From Todiramphus chloris collaris (taxonomy: Eukaryota; Chordata; Aves; Coraciiformes; Alcedinidae), in the NCBI GenBank assembly GCA_025345505.1, contig JANVCC010000076.1, forward strand, positions 11,668,547 to 11,732,546: a stretch of DNA of 64,000 nucleotides, written 5' to 3'. Both the position numbers and the translations under genes were made by a program. The notes beneath the pieces were generated by a model that saw nothing but the letters and a program-made list of their open reading frames with translations, did no database searches and was not told the origin of the DNA. Shown one piece after another: positions 1-12,200 of the stretch. Position 1 is the first letter of the stretch. Each line of letters opens with the position of its first letter.

Positions 1-2679
1 GGAAAGACCCTCTTTCCCTCTGTTGTTTTCCCCATAGTTGTTTAACTTCTTTGGAGTTTTCCCACAACAGTTGGGGTGAAGGGGCAAGACAGGGAGAAGG
101 TAGTAAGTGTGAGGGACTAATGCTTCTGCTGGTGTGGAAAAATGTTTCAGTGCCCTCATGTCCTCATGCTTCAAGTGTACAAAGAATAAGTGGGTCCAAT
201 AACTTGTTTATTGCTGTAGCTCCTAAAATGTTAGTGTAGTCAGTTAAAAACTGCGTTCTCTTTAGGAGCCTCGGAGATTTTGTTGTTCAACTTTCTCAAC
301 ATTACTTTTTCCTAAATGAATGTGTTTGTTCTCCTTGTATGTCCCCTTCTTTTTGTTAGTTTAGTATCTGCCTCCCAGTCCAGTCGCTCTTGGAATAGCG
401 ATTCACCATTTGCTAAGGGGAAGCCACCAGAAAGAACTAAGGAGAAACCACCAGAACTATACAGTCCTTCTCCACACTCAAATAATACAAAATCACTAAG
501 GACATCAGATGAAATCGTGTTATTTGTTCTGCTGTTCCCTATTCTGTTTAATAGTCCATAATTTCTTTTTGATCTGGGTGTTGTATCACATGAGATAGCT
601 TTGGCAAGGTGTCATCACATTGGCCTGTCCCTGCAGAATGTTACACTCATCCTCAGCAAGGGTTCCCTGGGATTATTTTAGATACTTCCTGTTCTCCTAA
701 AGACCTGCTTGGTTGTTGTAGGAGTTGAGAATTAGTCTGAGCAGAGACTTAAACTGTCAGATCCTAAGAGGTTAGTTACTCAGTTACCAGTGCAAACTGT
801 TTTGGTGTAACCATGCGTGGGCTTCTGCAGTTCCTCTTTGTATACTCTTCTTTTCAGCAGCTCAGGTATTTACAGTCACATTTCCCAGTAGCACAGTTGT
901 CTTGCAGATTAGAATGAGAGCCAAGGCATGTGCTCCACCCCAATAACTGCGTTTGGACACAGCTTCTACTTTTTCTTTTATATGGTACCGTAAATCCTTA
1001 GTCTGTAAAAGTGAAAGGAGAGGGGAACATCATTCCTGGTCATAGCTGTAGAAGGGGCAACTCTGGACCGTCACATTTCTTTTTTACCTACAACCTTTAC
1101 AGTTTATCTGGTGTGAATAAACACTGGCTTATAGTCTTATCTAGAAGCGTTGTGATATATACTCACAGTACCTGAATGTACCCCTGGTCACCAGTCTGAC
1201 ACGTGACATATTTTACGTCATCTCAGGCACCTGATGGACATTCCAGCATCTTTGAGATGGAACAGCTTTTTGTCAATAGAGGCTAAGTACTCAGGCTAAC
1301 AAAGGCATTTAACATCTGTTGTCTTTAAAATTATTCTTTCCTTTTGCAGCATTGTAATGCGGCGACTCTGTTTACACGCAGAGATAGGTGTCAGTATAAG
1401 TAATTTTCTATCTGTTCTCTATGAAAGAATTGCAACAGCTATAAAATATGCTGGGATTTTTGTGTATAAATGGCAAATATTGTCTCTTTGCTGGACATTT
1501 TTGTCAAACTGAGTAAGACCATTATTGAAATACTGGCCACTGCTCTGAAGTCTTCTGTCAAACTGAAAACATTTGGTTATTTTCAAATTTTAATTTGAAA
1601 AACTTGACAAGGTCTTGAAGCTGACAAACCTGGAGCTTGCTGCAAGGTTCCACTCAATGTTTTGTTCAGGGCTGTGGGTGTGGCACCAGCCTAACCATCA
1701 CACAGTAGTTAAAAAAGCAGACCAAGAAAAGTTATAAAAATTCTCAATACATTAGCAAGTAAGATAAGAGCACAGATTTTTGTCTAGAAGCCTTGTTAGA
1801 AGTCCTGCTGTTTGTACCTTCCTGTGGTTAAAAGTTTTGTAAGAGGAAAAAATGCCTGTTTGGAATCTCCTCTGCTTCATCCCTTTTTACAGCTCCTTTC
1901 CTTTCCAGGGAGGAGCCTTTGTCCTGACTGAAGCATTGGCCTTCTCTGCTGTATCACTTTTCTAAAAGAGTCTTAGCTGTTTCTTAACTATATCCTGTTA
2001 AAATGGCTGACAGCTGTCGTGTATTGGCATCTTGACCAAAGCAGAGGAGAAGCTTTTAGCTGCTTTTATATGCATATCGTTGCACTCTTCTGCAGGCCCA
2101 GACTGGTAAAGGTCGAGAGAGTCCAGTGTTTAACGAGCTAGAATAGCTAGAATCTGTACTTTAAATACATACAGAAGAGAGCGTATCGTACTGCTGATCA
2201 GCTCACCCACACACATGCACGCCCAGGTTATCAACACAGTGTCTTAACTTCCTTTGTAATGTCTCTAGCCTGTCTTTTGCTCGTATACTCTGTTTTAAAA
2301 ACCCTAGTCACCTGTTACCTGCTTTACTGGAATTGTTTCTGTCTGTCAGCTCTACCCTTTTCAAACGATGTTTGTGTGGTTAACTGCCCCCTCCTTTCCT
2401 TAGCCAGTGCTGTGTATGGCTGACTGTCCTTCATAGCTTTAATCTCTTGCTTCCTTTTTCACCCCGTACAATAGCTTCAGGTTTTTCTCCTGTTCTTTAT
2501 ATCATTTGCTGATAGAGGTTTGCCACTGCCCAGGTATGTGCCCATGGTGCCTCCTCACCTAATACATTGCTTTCCCATGTGCCTTTGTAGTTGGGTTCCA
2601 CTGTGATGCTTTTTGGGGTTTTGGTATTTTTTAACACTGTGTTTCTTCAGGGCCCTGAATGTTTGCAATGGTATGGAAA

Positions 2680-2785
2680 TATTAAAATCAAAACCAAAAC
2701 AAAACACCGAAAAGAACCCCCCTACCAAAAAGCAAAAGCAAAACCAATCAACCAGAAAAAAAACAACAAACAAAAAACCAGAAAA
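2680..2785. repeat. A-rich low-complexity sequence
   Basis: Irregular A/C-rich run dominated by short caaaa, ccaaa and gaaaa words. No unit is perfectly repeated. Confidence 0.7.
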
Positions 2786-5700
2786 TATTTACTTCTCTGG
2801 ACCATTGCACTTGGCTTTACTTATTATTTTCAATGTGGGGAATATTTCACTTATTTGATCGAAATGCAGTGACAAATGTAGTTACAAGCATGTATGAGGA
2901 CGAGTAGTGTACTGATATATAGTCTTCTGCAAAGGTCCTGCATAGAAGTGCAGCATACCTGGTTTATTTCATGAAGTAAAATCCCACTAGTTGTAAATAA
3001 GTGCTACTGATAGCTCAAAACTGTCTGAAAACTTGTGTGGCAGGAATGCAGTAGCTTTCCTATCTGTGAGGAGTATTGAGATGCTTGAAATAGGCATACC
3101 TACTTCAGTTGTTCACAAATAAAATCAAAGTTTAGACTTTCTTTGTTTCATAACTGTTTTTAAAATGAAGCAAATTGCGTCTGTGAGAATCTTCTGTATC
3201 TAAAATCTGATTCAATATGCATGGGCATGCATGGACAGTGCAAATGCATATTCCATACACAAATATAATGGAAAATTAAATTAGTAGCCCTGCACCCGAT
3301 TTGAGTGATACAGAACTGAGCATACAATGTAATGCTCTCTTGCGTGTGTATAAGACACTGCCATATCTTGGTACATGGCTGCATACTGCTGTGGAAAAGA
3401 TTTTGTTGTACTTGAAGGGAGGAGGTCAAGGCCAGAAGTGATGGATTTATTTACTGTGATTTTAAAATAAACCACATTTTTTTTAGATCTCTTGTGTTCT
3501 CAGAGTAATTACAAACCTATCTACTGTATCTGTTAACATGATTAATAGTGAACATTGTTGTCAATCCCCATACGTTCTTGGTGGTTCCTGGCTGCATTTC
3601 CTATTTGAATTTGATCCCCACTGCTAGGAGCCATCAGAGAATCTCAGTTTTCTTGGGAAGAGTTGGACAACACGTCTGCCAATCTTGCAGACTTTTGAGT
3701 AGCCCCTCCTTGGAACATGTAAGGGCAGCTATCCAGAATGTGTTTCTGTACTTTTTAGCTCTGGGAATCAGAAGCTGTTCTTTTAGTTGTATTAATTTGA
3801 GTCAAATAACTTCCCCCCTCCCCCCTTGCTTGATGGTGAAATAACTGGTCTTTTTCAATTGTGAAATTTGTAATAAAAATGGAACACAAAATAAATTGTT
3901 GTCCTAACCTTACCTTAGACTTTACCCTATTTACTGTTTCAAGGCCAAGTCAACAGAGGATTTAGTCTCCTGTGTCACAAACTTAGACGTGTATGGAGAG
4001 ACAGGCTATGCTGTGCTGAATTCCAGGATGAAAAGGACCTTGTAACTCTTCTGTGTTTCTCTTTTGACTGTTTGTGGAATGGGTCTCTATTTTCCACCTT
4101 GCTTGGGTTTTGGTCTTGTTAGGTGAGCTTTTTTGCTGCTCCTTATGAAGATTGGTTTGGACATCTAAAGAAAGCACAGTGCTTTCTTAGATATTTTCAA
4201 CATACTAAAATGAAGTTGGGAGAATTTACAATATTTTATTGTTTTAGGTAACAGACCAGTATTTCTTGAAAGCTAGTTTAAAGAACATCTGCAAAGACTG
4301 AGATAGCAGGTGTCTTCCACTCCCCACTTCATGATGTAGGAAAAAGTGTTTTTGTTTCTTGCTCAGTTAACACCTTAGAAATACCAAGAATGTCAAGTCC
4401 AGTCTTTCCTGTTTTTTGTTGGCAGACTTCTTGAATGACTCTGTAAATTAGGAGTTTTCTCAGGCCTCAAAAAAATTAATATGCTGTTTAGAAGGAGCTT
4501 TTGTCTTGAGTGTCTTGAGTTAAATGGGGGAGGGTGTTAGGAAATGGAGGTAGCCTGAATAAAAATTGCTCTTTGATCAGAATTCTCTTTATCATAAGTT
4601 TTTGTTGGGTTTTTTGTTTGGTTGTTGTTCTGGTTGGATTTATTTATTTTAAAAGGAAGTTTTCTTTGTTTTGGGTTTAATTTCTGATTCCTCTTTTCTC
4701 TTTATTAATGCTCTCAACATTTTTATATTTTTATGATGTGGAAAAAGAATGGAAATAAAGCAGAACAAAGCTATCAAAAGAATCATTTTCTTCTGCTAGT
4801 CCCGTATTTATTTTAAATTTAGCATAGCATATTGTCTTCCACTACAAATCAGTTACTTTTTTACTCTGAAAGCAGAAGAATAATGTAAATGATTAATTTG
4901 GAGCCTGATGCTTTAAGAAACCCATGGATACCTTGATAAATCATGGCAGCATGGTAACTGTTGGTGCCTTGATGTAGTGTGCCTCCCTCCAGAATGGTTT
5001 CATATGCTTTCTAAAACTGAAGCCTGTGTAAAATGTGGTTGTGAGTGGGCTTTAAGTGTAATGTTATAAAAAAGAAGAATGATGGGCTGGTGTATAAATT
5101 GATGGAAACATACAACTAATACTGGGTGTGAACTTGTTGGTTGAAGGAAGAAATAGTGTAATTGAGAGTGAGCTCTGCTTTGGGACACAATTGTTGTTTT
5201 GGAAGATGTGGAAGTAATTCGAGTTACAGTTATACATCTAGTTCTTTGATATGAACAAATATAAGTACATGGGCACATCAGTGGCTTCCAGATCATGCAA
5301 ATATATATCTTTTGGTGGATCTGGGAAGGAAGATTGACAAAATCAATGCAGTGATATTTCCCTTTGCCTGAAAAAGGTGCTCTCAAAGTACCGACAACAA
5401 ATAAAATGCAAGATTGCATATATCTTTTAAAATATTTTGTTTGAACGGAAAGAAATACACACTCCAAGAGCATCTAGTTTACCCCTTAAGAGAGTTTTAG
5501 AGGAAGCGGTTGAAGGAAGTACGTGGAAAAAAACCCCGTAACTTAAACCTTAGTTGCATTCTGCCAAAGAGATCTAGGCAGTCCTATGCTGGAAATACTG
5601 TACACAGTTGATTTGAAGCTATTCCCATGTGTATATTCCAATTGCTGAAGGGTTGGAGATAATTTTTCAGGTCATCACTTCAGCAGCTATTTCCTGGGCA

Positions 5701-6026
5701 AACAGCTAGAGAACAGCAAATGGACCAGTCCAAAAGACAAGAGCCAGTTCTTCTGGGGAAATCGTAACTGCAGTGTCCTAACCAAAGTGATGAGAGTCAT
5801 TGGTCAGAAATAAGAACAATACATCAGAAACAGAAATCATTGATCAGAAATCAGAATCACCAGTCACAATGACAACATCCTATTTTTATCCACCAGACTG
5901 AGTAGCTAGGTTTTTGGGAAAAGTGTGATGTTACTGGTTTTATTTTTTTTGCGATTGGGGTGTGTGCAAATTACAGGAGTTTGGACAGTAAAGACATTGA
6001 CTCAGTCACTGAGTGGACTCTCTGAT

Positions 6027-6066
6027 GCCTTCTTGTTAAATTTACAGCCTTCTTGTTAAATTTACA
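6027..6066. repeat. 20-bp tandem duplication
   Basis: Two perfect adjacent copies of gccttcttgttaaatttaca, 90 bp upstream of the 6158 splice acceptor. Confidence 0.95.
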
Positions 6067-6157
6067 GCTTTTCAAGGCGTTTCCTTCCAAAGTCAAGTTA
6101 ACCTTGATCTTTGACAAAATTCTTTGCTAGTGTTTTTTTTTTTCTTCTCTTTTCTAG

Positions 6158-6243
6158 GTAAAGAAATTGAAAGCCTTTGATGGAGATGTATCAAAACTGT
6201 CTCAAGCTGATTCCTTCATGTATTTACTAATTCAGGTGCCAAA
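6158..6243 (+). CDS. FHDC1: FHDC1 coding exon a (first in window), FH2 domain
   Basis: The acceptor is a long pyrimidine tract ending in tttctag at 6151-6157. The donor is aa|gtaagg at 6244. The exon enters in phase 0 and reads [20 protein letters not shown]..., an FH2 helical segment, ending with two bases of an Asn codon completed by the next exon. Only an 85-bp intron separates it from exon b. Confidence 0.95.
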
Positions 6244-9200
6244 GTAAGGAGACAGTATGTTTATTCTGTTCATGATAAATGTTCTCTTTTGGCTGTCTGT
6301 TCTAATCCCGTTTATTTGTGCGCTCCAGCTATGCTCTTAGGATTGAAGCCATGGTGTTAGAGAGGGAGTTCTCACCCTCCTGTGCTTCTCTGCAGGATGA
6401 CATGAAAATTATAAGACGGGCAACAAAAGGTAATTAAGCATGCTGGGACATGTATAATACTCTTGGTTTTGTTATCATGTTAATTACTCCACATTATGAA
6501 GACCAGAGCTTGAATTTCAGGTACCTTAGCTATTGAAAGAAAGCTAACTCCCCTCTGACAAATGCCATCAGGGTGTGCCTGGTGGATCTTTGCTTCCAAA
6601 ATCAAAAATCGGGAGTCTTTGAACACACTGGCAGTGAGTTCATGACCAAAGCCTACAAGCAGTGTATCCAAAACTGACAGAAGCAAAGGTGTCCATGACC
6701 AATTTAGAATAAGTTGTCTTTTGAGTACAGTTTGCTCATTCATGCATCACTGGCTGTGATTGAATGCAATAGTTATACCTCTCTGCTCACTCTTTCAGAG
6801 AGGCATAGAGAACATCACATTACAGTTCCCAAATTTCTCTATATACCATTGCCTTTTGAGGTGGCAGTATTTATGGGCTACTGTCTTAATTGAAGAGACT
6901 TAATACTATTGCCTTTTCCTTTATTTTCTGCTTTTGTTCTCTATGTTTCTCTACATTTCTCTTTTGTTTTCTACATTTCACAAGTTTTGAAATGCTGTAC
7001 CTGGTTATTTGAATGGTAATCCAGTGTCTTCTACTCTTCAGGGAAAATAGGTATCAGTTAAACATGAATGCTGACCTTTTCAAATGCCTTGAGAGCCTAT
7101 TTGTTGTGTTCCTCAATATGAAATTTCTACTTCATGCTGGCAATTTTTTTGACAGGCTACTAGAGCACTGTTTAGACTGCTTCTGGTGGTATAAAAAGGC
7201 ACAATAGTAAAAAGATTCAACTCTGAGCACCAGTGCCTAGGACAGTAACTTTTAGTGAAAGGAAAGGGAGAAAAGCCTGGTATGTTCTTCCCACCAGTGG
7301 GGACTGAACTAGTATTTCTTGACTCAGAAAAATGCCTTAGCTTAGGCTGAGGTTTGAGTTTGGCCTTTTATTGGGATCTCTTTCAAATCATTGCTCTTTC
7401 TGTTTTGAGCCACAGACATATGTGAGGGAGTATGTTATGTATAAAAGCAGCCACACCCTGTCGTCCTTCATGTCCTTCACCACCGTGGACATCTGTGAAC
7501 TAATGAATTCATTCCCTTCAGAGGAGACACTTTGGTCTCCAGCTCCTACATCAGACCAGTCATGCAAATCAGACTGACTGAGCTTCCCTGTTTTTAGTCC
7601 ACTTGTGTCATGGGCTCTCCTCCATTTGGTCTTTTCACTTCAGGGTTTGTTGATAGCCCGAAGTTGTTTAGGAATTACGTCTACTTTTCTATTCCTATCT
7701 CCTATGTTTCTTTCCTTGTAATTAAGCTGAGAGAATATTTACTTAAATTCCAATGCTGATAATCACTAAGGGTTAGGATGGTCTAAATAACCTGATGGAT
7801 TCTCATCTAGCCTGCAAATGGATTTATCTCATAGTGATGCTGAGCAGGCTCTTACTATGCAAAAATCTTTGGAAGTTGTTGTCTTCTCTTGGCCTTATGA
7901 AATTTGGTATTCTCTTTTCAATTCTCTCTTCTTTCTTCATCCTTGCTTTGTCACCTATAGCTTGTAAGATCAAAGGTTATTTAATTAGTTCTATGTTTTA
8001 ATACTGAACTCCAAATATACAAGGGCTGTCTGCTTCCAAAATGATAGATCAGTGCATTGTGTTGAGCAGTTAAATGCAGGGTAAATTATAGAATGTGAAC
8101 TTGGAAGCAAAACAGTTTTTAAAAGGGTTTACACTGCAATCAAAAGGATTCTGCCTTTTATTATGTTCATCAGTGTAAAACATAGTACCTTACATTAAAA
8201 CCAGCTCATGTTATTTTGCTTGCCATATCGGCATTTGCAGATTTGGAGTTATTTGGTTTGCTGTGCCACTTGTATAATGCTAACTTATTAACTCTTTACA
8301 CTTCTGGATTTCTGCATCTTATTCCTAAGGCAGTCCCTCTGTTGACTTTTAAGTACATGTTTTGTTTTGTGTTCATACATGGCTGTGTGAAAGGTGTAGG
8401 AATTCAGACAGAGCACTACTGTGCACTTTGCAAAAAATGGAAATAGGCACAAAACAGGCTTCTGTGACAGAAGAGCTTTAAAAGGCAGTTCTATTTCATT
8501 TGACCCTTTGCAGCACACTGAATATAACCTGGTGCTGAATCATCTTTGATGTAACTGAAGCAAAATAAATACTGCTCTGAGTTGGTGATCGTACAGAAAT
8601 AAAATGATGATTCATAGTGGGATAAACAAGGAAAATTTTAACATTGCCTGTTATCCTTTAAGGCCTGATGGTTAAGTCTCCCCCCAAAAGAATAATTGTT
8701 CAAAAGCCCAATCTCAGCAGATGGCAAGTAGATCCTGCAGGGTGCGGAACATTTGCCTCACACTGGAATTAGTAGGTGGTGAGGACACTTTGCCACTTGC
8801 ATGAGATACTTTGCACATTGCAGGATTGGGCCCCAAATGTTATTAGCAGCTGGGGGTTGCCTTGGAAATGCTACACTTGCTAAGCTAAAGTCTGAATGTA
8901 GACTTGAGGTTTGTCAGCTGTGCTTGTAAATTTGAATTATATGGTACCATTTTTTTCCCCATGACCTTTTCAGTTTGCTGTAGTTTCCTGGTAAAATAAA
9001 AATTTTCTCCCTTAAAATCTTGAGACAAAAAGAAGTTTGGCAACCGACTGTGCGTACTTCTAAATAAACAATTGTTAGACAGCAATTTTCTTGTTCCTTA
9101 CAGAGTTAATGACTTGTGAGGAACTGCATTCCATATTGCACTTGGTCCTTCAGGCTGGGAATATTATGAATGCGGTAAGTGACATTCAAAATGGAGTTGG

Positions 9201-12200
9201 CTGATTGGCTAACCTGCCTTGTTACTATTGCAGTCCATTGATGTCATGCCTCAGCTGTTTGCTCGTCTCTTTTTAGGGAGGTTACGCTGGCAATGCTGTT
9301 GGATTTAAACTGTCGTCACTGCTCAAGCTGGCGGACACAAAAGCAAACAAACCTGGGATGAGTCTGCTGCATTTTGTTGCTCTGGTATAGAAAAACTGTT
9401 TTGCAACTGCTATAAACGTAGGGGCATAGATGATGGACAACAGAAGGGGGCATGTACCTCAGAAGAGCCAGCTTTGATCCTAATCACCTTTCTTTTCCTG
9501 ACACAAAATTCGTTTACCTATGTCTGGTCATCCTATCCGGAAACCCATGGAAAACTCAAGGGTTCTTATATCCTGTCAAAGCTTGCCTTCATCTAACTTC
9601 TACATTATAACTTTTCTCTTATTGTCCTGAATTCTTGAACTGTAGAAGTGGCTTATTTTGATAAACGTTCTTTTTGCTCTTCCTGTTAAATCTTTTGAGC
9701 AATGTTTTTGGTAGAATTTTTTTTTTTCTTTCTCCCTCGGTGTCTGACATGTATTTGTAAAGCTGCTGCAGACTTCTTTATTTTTCTTTCCTTTCAAGCT
9801 TACTGATTTTAGAAGGGAGAGAATTTAAATACTTCAGTATAAGACTTTGGTTATCTGTGTACAAACTGGCTTAACAGATTTCCAGTCAGCTAACAATAGG
9901 GTATTAATTGATGTTTGTGCAGGAAACATCCTATCTGCTTGAACAATGGGCATCAGTAAATTGTTCTTTCCCTGACATTCCCTATTAATACACGTGGCTT
10001 GTGTTTGCTGGCAAAAGTAGCTATTATTGTACACTGCAAAATGGAAGCTGTTGTTTAAAGTTTCCAGTTCTGATCCCTGCCTTTCATTAAGGGGTGTCCT
10101 CTGCTCAATTGTGTTAGGATTGAACGGGAAGAAAAACAGTGCAGGAGAGAAACCTTTAAGTGCCCTCCCAGAGGCTTTAGAACCTCTGGACTGAGGGACT
10201 TCAGCATGGTGGTGGAATGTTAATGGATTGTGTGTGTTTTGGTTTTGTTCTGTTTGTTTCAGGAAGCCCAAAAGAAAGATGCTGCTCTTCTCAACTTTTC
10301 AGAAAAAATTAGGGATGTTCATGAGGCCGCCAGGTAAGTCAAAAGAAAACTGAGAACTTACGGTTAGATTGTGACTTGGAATTTTGTTGTTTGTGAAGCA
10401 ATAAGGCTTATTCAGAGAAGACCTGGCACAAAACCTGAGATCTTTACAAATGTTTACTATAGCTTTGAGAGCTTCATTTCCATTCGTGAGCAGAAGTATG
10501 TCTGCAATGTGCCTTCAGGTATGAGGGGTTTTATGACATGATCTCCATAGGTTTTTGATTGTGCTGTCTCTGTCAAATACATGTGCATGTGTGTTGCTTT
10601 TAAGGGATTGAACTAAAAGCATATTGCTCTTTTTTCTTAAAAGACAATTTTTATCTGTCTCTGAGCAGGCTTCTGTACTTTTCTAAATCTGGTGCCAGGT
10701 ACCGGTACAGGCCCTGGCTTCTCTTAGATGCTTTTTGATGCTTTGTTTGCTTCTCCATTTCTGTCTTGGATGGAAAATCTGAAGCTTTTGGGGATCTGTA
10801 TTGTTTTCATCTAAAACTCTCTAGCTGAGTAACTTTAAATTGAACTTGATTTGTACCTTGCTAACAGTACTTAAGTTTTGTGAGAAAGTGTTATCTAAAA
10901 CCCAAAACTGGAAGCTAGCAGTGCTGGATTTCTGTTCCCAGTTTTGCTGCTTCCTTACTCTTGAGCTTTGGGCAATCTATTTACATTTGCATTCTTTTTC
11001 CAGCTGTAAAATGGATCCAATCTCTTAGATCTAATGCCGGCTTAAGTCATGTCTGCAAAAGACTCTGAAATCTTCTGAGGAAAGGAGTGGCCATGGAGTT
11101 AATCAGAACATTTTTGAGGGACCACCTGTGTGGCTCTCTGCCATCCAACCCACACGTCTTTTTGGCAGGCTTGCCAGGTGGCCTGCTGGGGAATGTAGCT
11201 TCCCTCGGCATCCAAGCCCCCTGGCAAACAGCAGGGGAACAGGCAGGATCCCAAATATAGTGATTTTTTTTTTTCTTTACCCACTTTGTTCCTTGATCAC
11301 ATTTGCTAATGCTGAAAGTCTTCTAAATCTTCTCTCGTAACTCCTGCTGAAATCTGTTCAGGGAAAAGCACTCTGTACAGGAAAATGAAACAAAGCAAGA
11401 TACATGTCTTGCCATTGGGCACAAGGAGCACCTTTATTAGAGACAACTGTCATGTACAAGTTGCTCATAAATCCTCCCAATTAGCACATGTTAAAACAAC
11501 TGCCATTATGTTCTTTATCTTTTTGAAATTGTCTTGCCTTCTTTACTTGTAGGCCATCCTCTTCCTCCTTCACAGTCATAAAAACATAGCCTATATCTTC
11601 TACTGCTTTTCTTAGTTGCAAAAACACCTGTGATCTGCCCAGAGCAGGCAACTAACCTTTGCAGGTGAAGTAAGTAGAGAAAAAGCAGCACACTTTATAT
11701 TCATTTGTGTGTTCACTGACAAATTTGTGTGTGCTGTCACCATCCCCTGCCATGCTGTCACCATCCCCTGCCATGCTGTCACCATCCCCTACCATGTAGA
11801 CTTCAATCAGTCTTTACTGTTTTAAAGTCATGCTGCTGGTAAAATGACCTTAGTTAGTAGCACGAGGACAGTTGTTAATTTTTATCATTTTTGGAGACTG
11901 CAGTGCTACAATTCCTAGGCAGAGCTCAGTTCTCTTGTGAAGGAAATGCCATAGATTTAGAAGCATTTACCCTCAAATGACTGGAAGATTCGGGTTGGAG
12001 CTCTCATTGTATGGAAAGTCAGTCTCCCATGGTAAAGCTTAGATTATATCAGATCAGAGCTTTTTTCCTCCGCTGCTGCTGTGTGGTAGAAGGATGAAAT
12101 GTTTTAGCTATTGGGTTGAGACTGTGTAGGCTGCATTGCTGTGCCAGCTTTGAAGAATGTAACATGCAATTTCATGATGCCAAATGCTACTGCCAAAATT

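Larger units (their letters stand above)
1..6157 (+). other. FHDC1 intron, 3' part (6.2 kb), no exon found
   Basis: I looked for the two preceding FHDC1 FH2 segments (the ILDAKRSMNIGIFLKQF-like and LREFLKFLPE-like blocks) and found neither, so the previous exon is left of the window. An A-rich simple stretch lies at 2680-2785. A 20-bp direct duplication lies at 6027-6066, about 90 bp before the acceptor. The open frame at 316-561 has no usable donor and no recognisable domain. Confidence 0.7.

Noticed and set aside
316..561. 81-residue open frame with a preceding acceptor-like tctgcctcccag
   Set aside because: No good donor follows, the peptide has no known motif, and it does not match the FHDC1 segment expected upstream of exon a.
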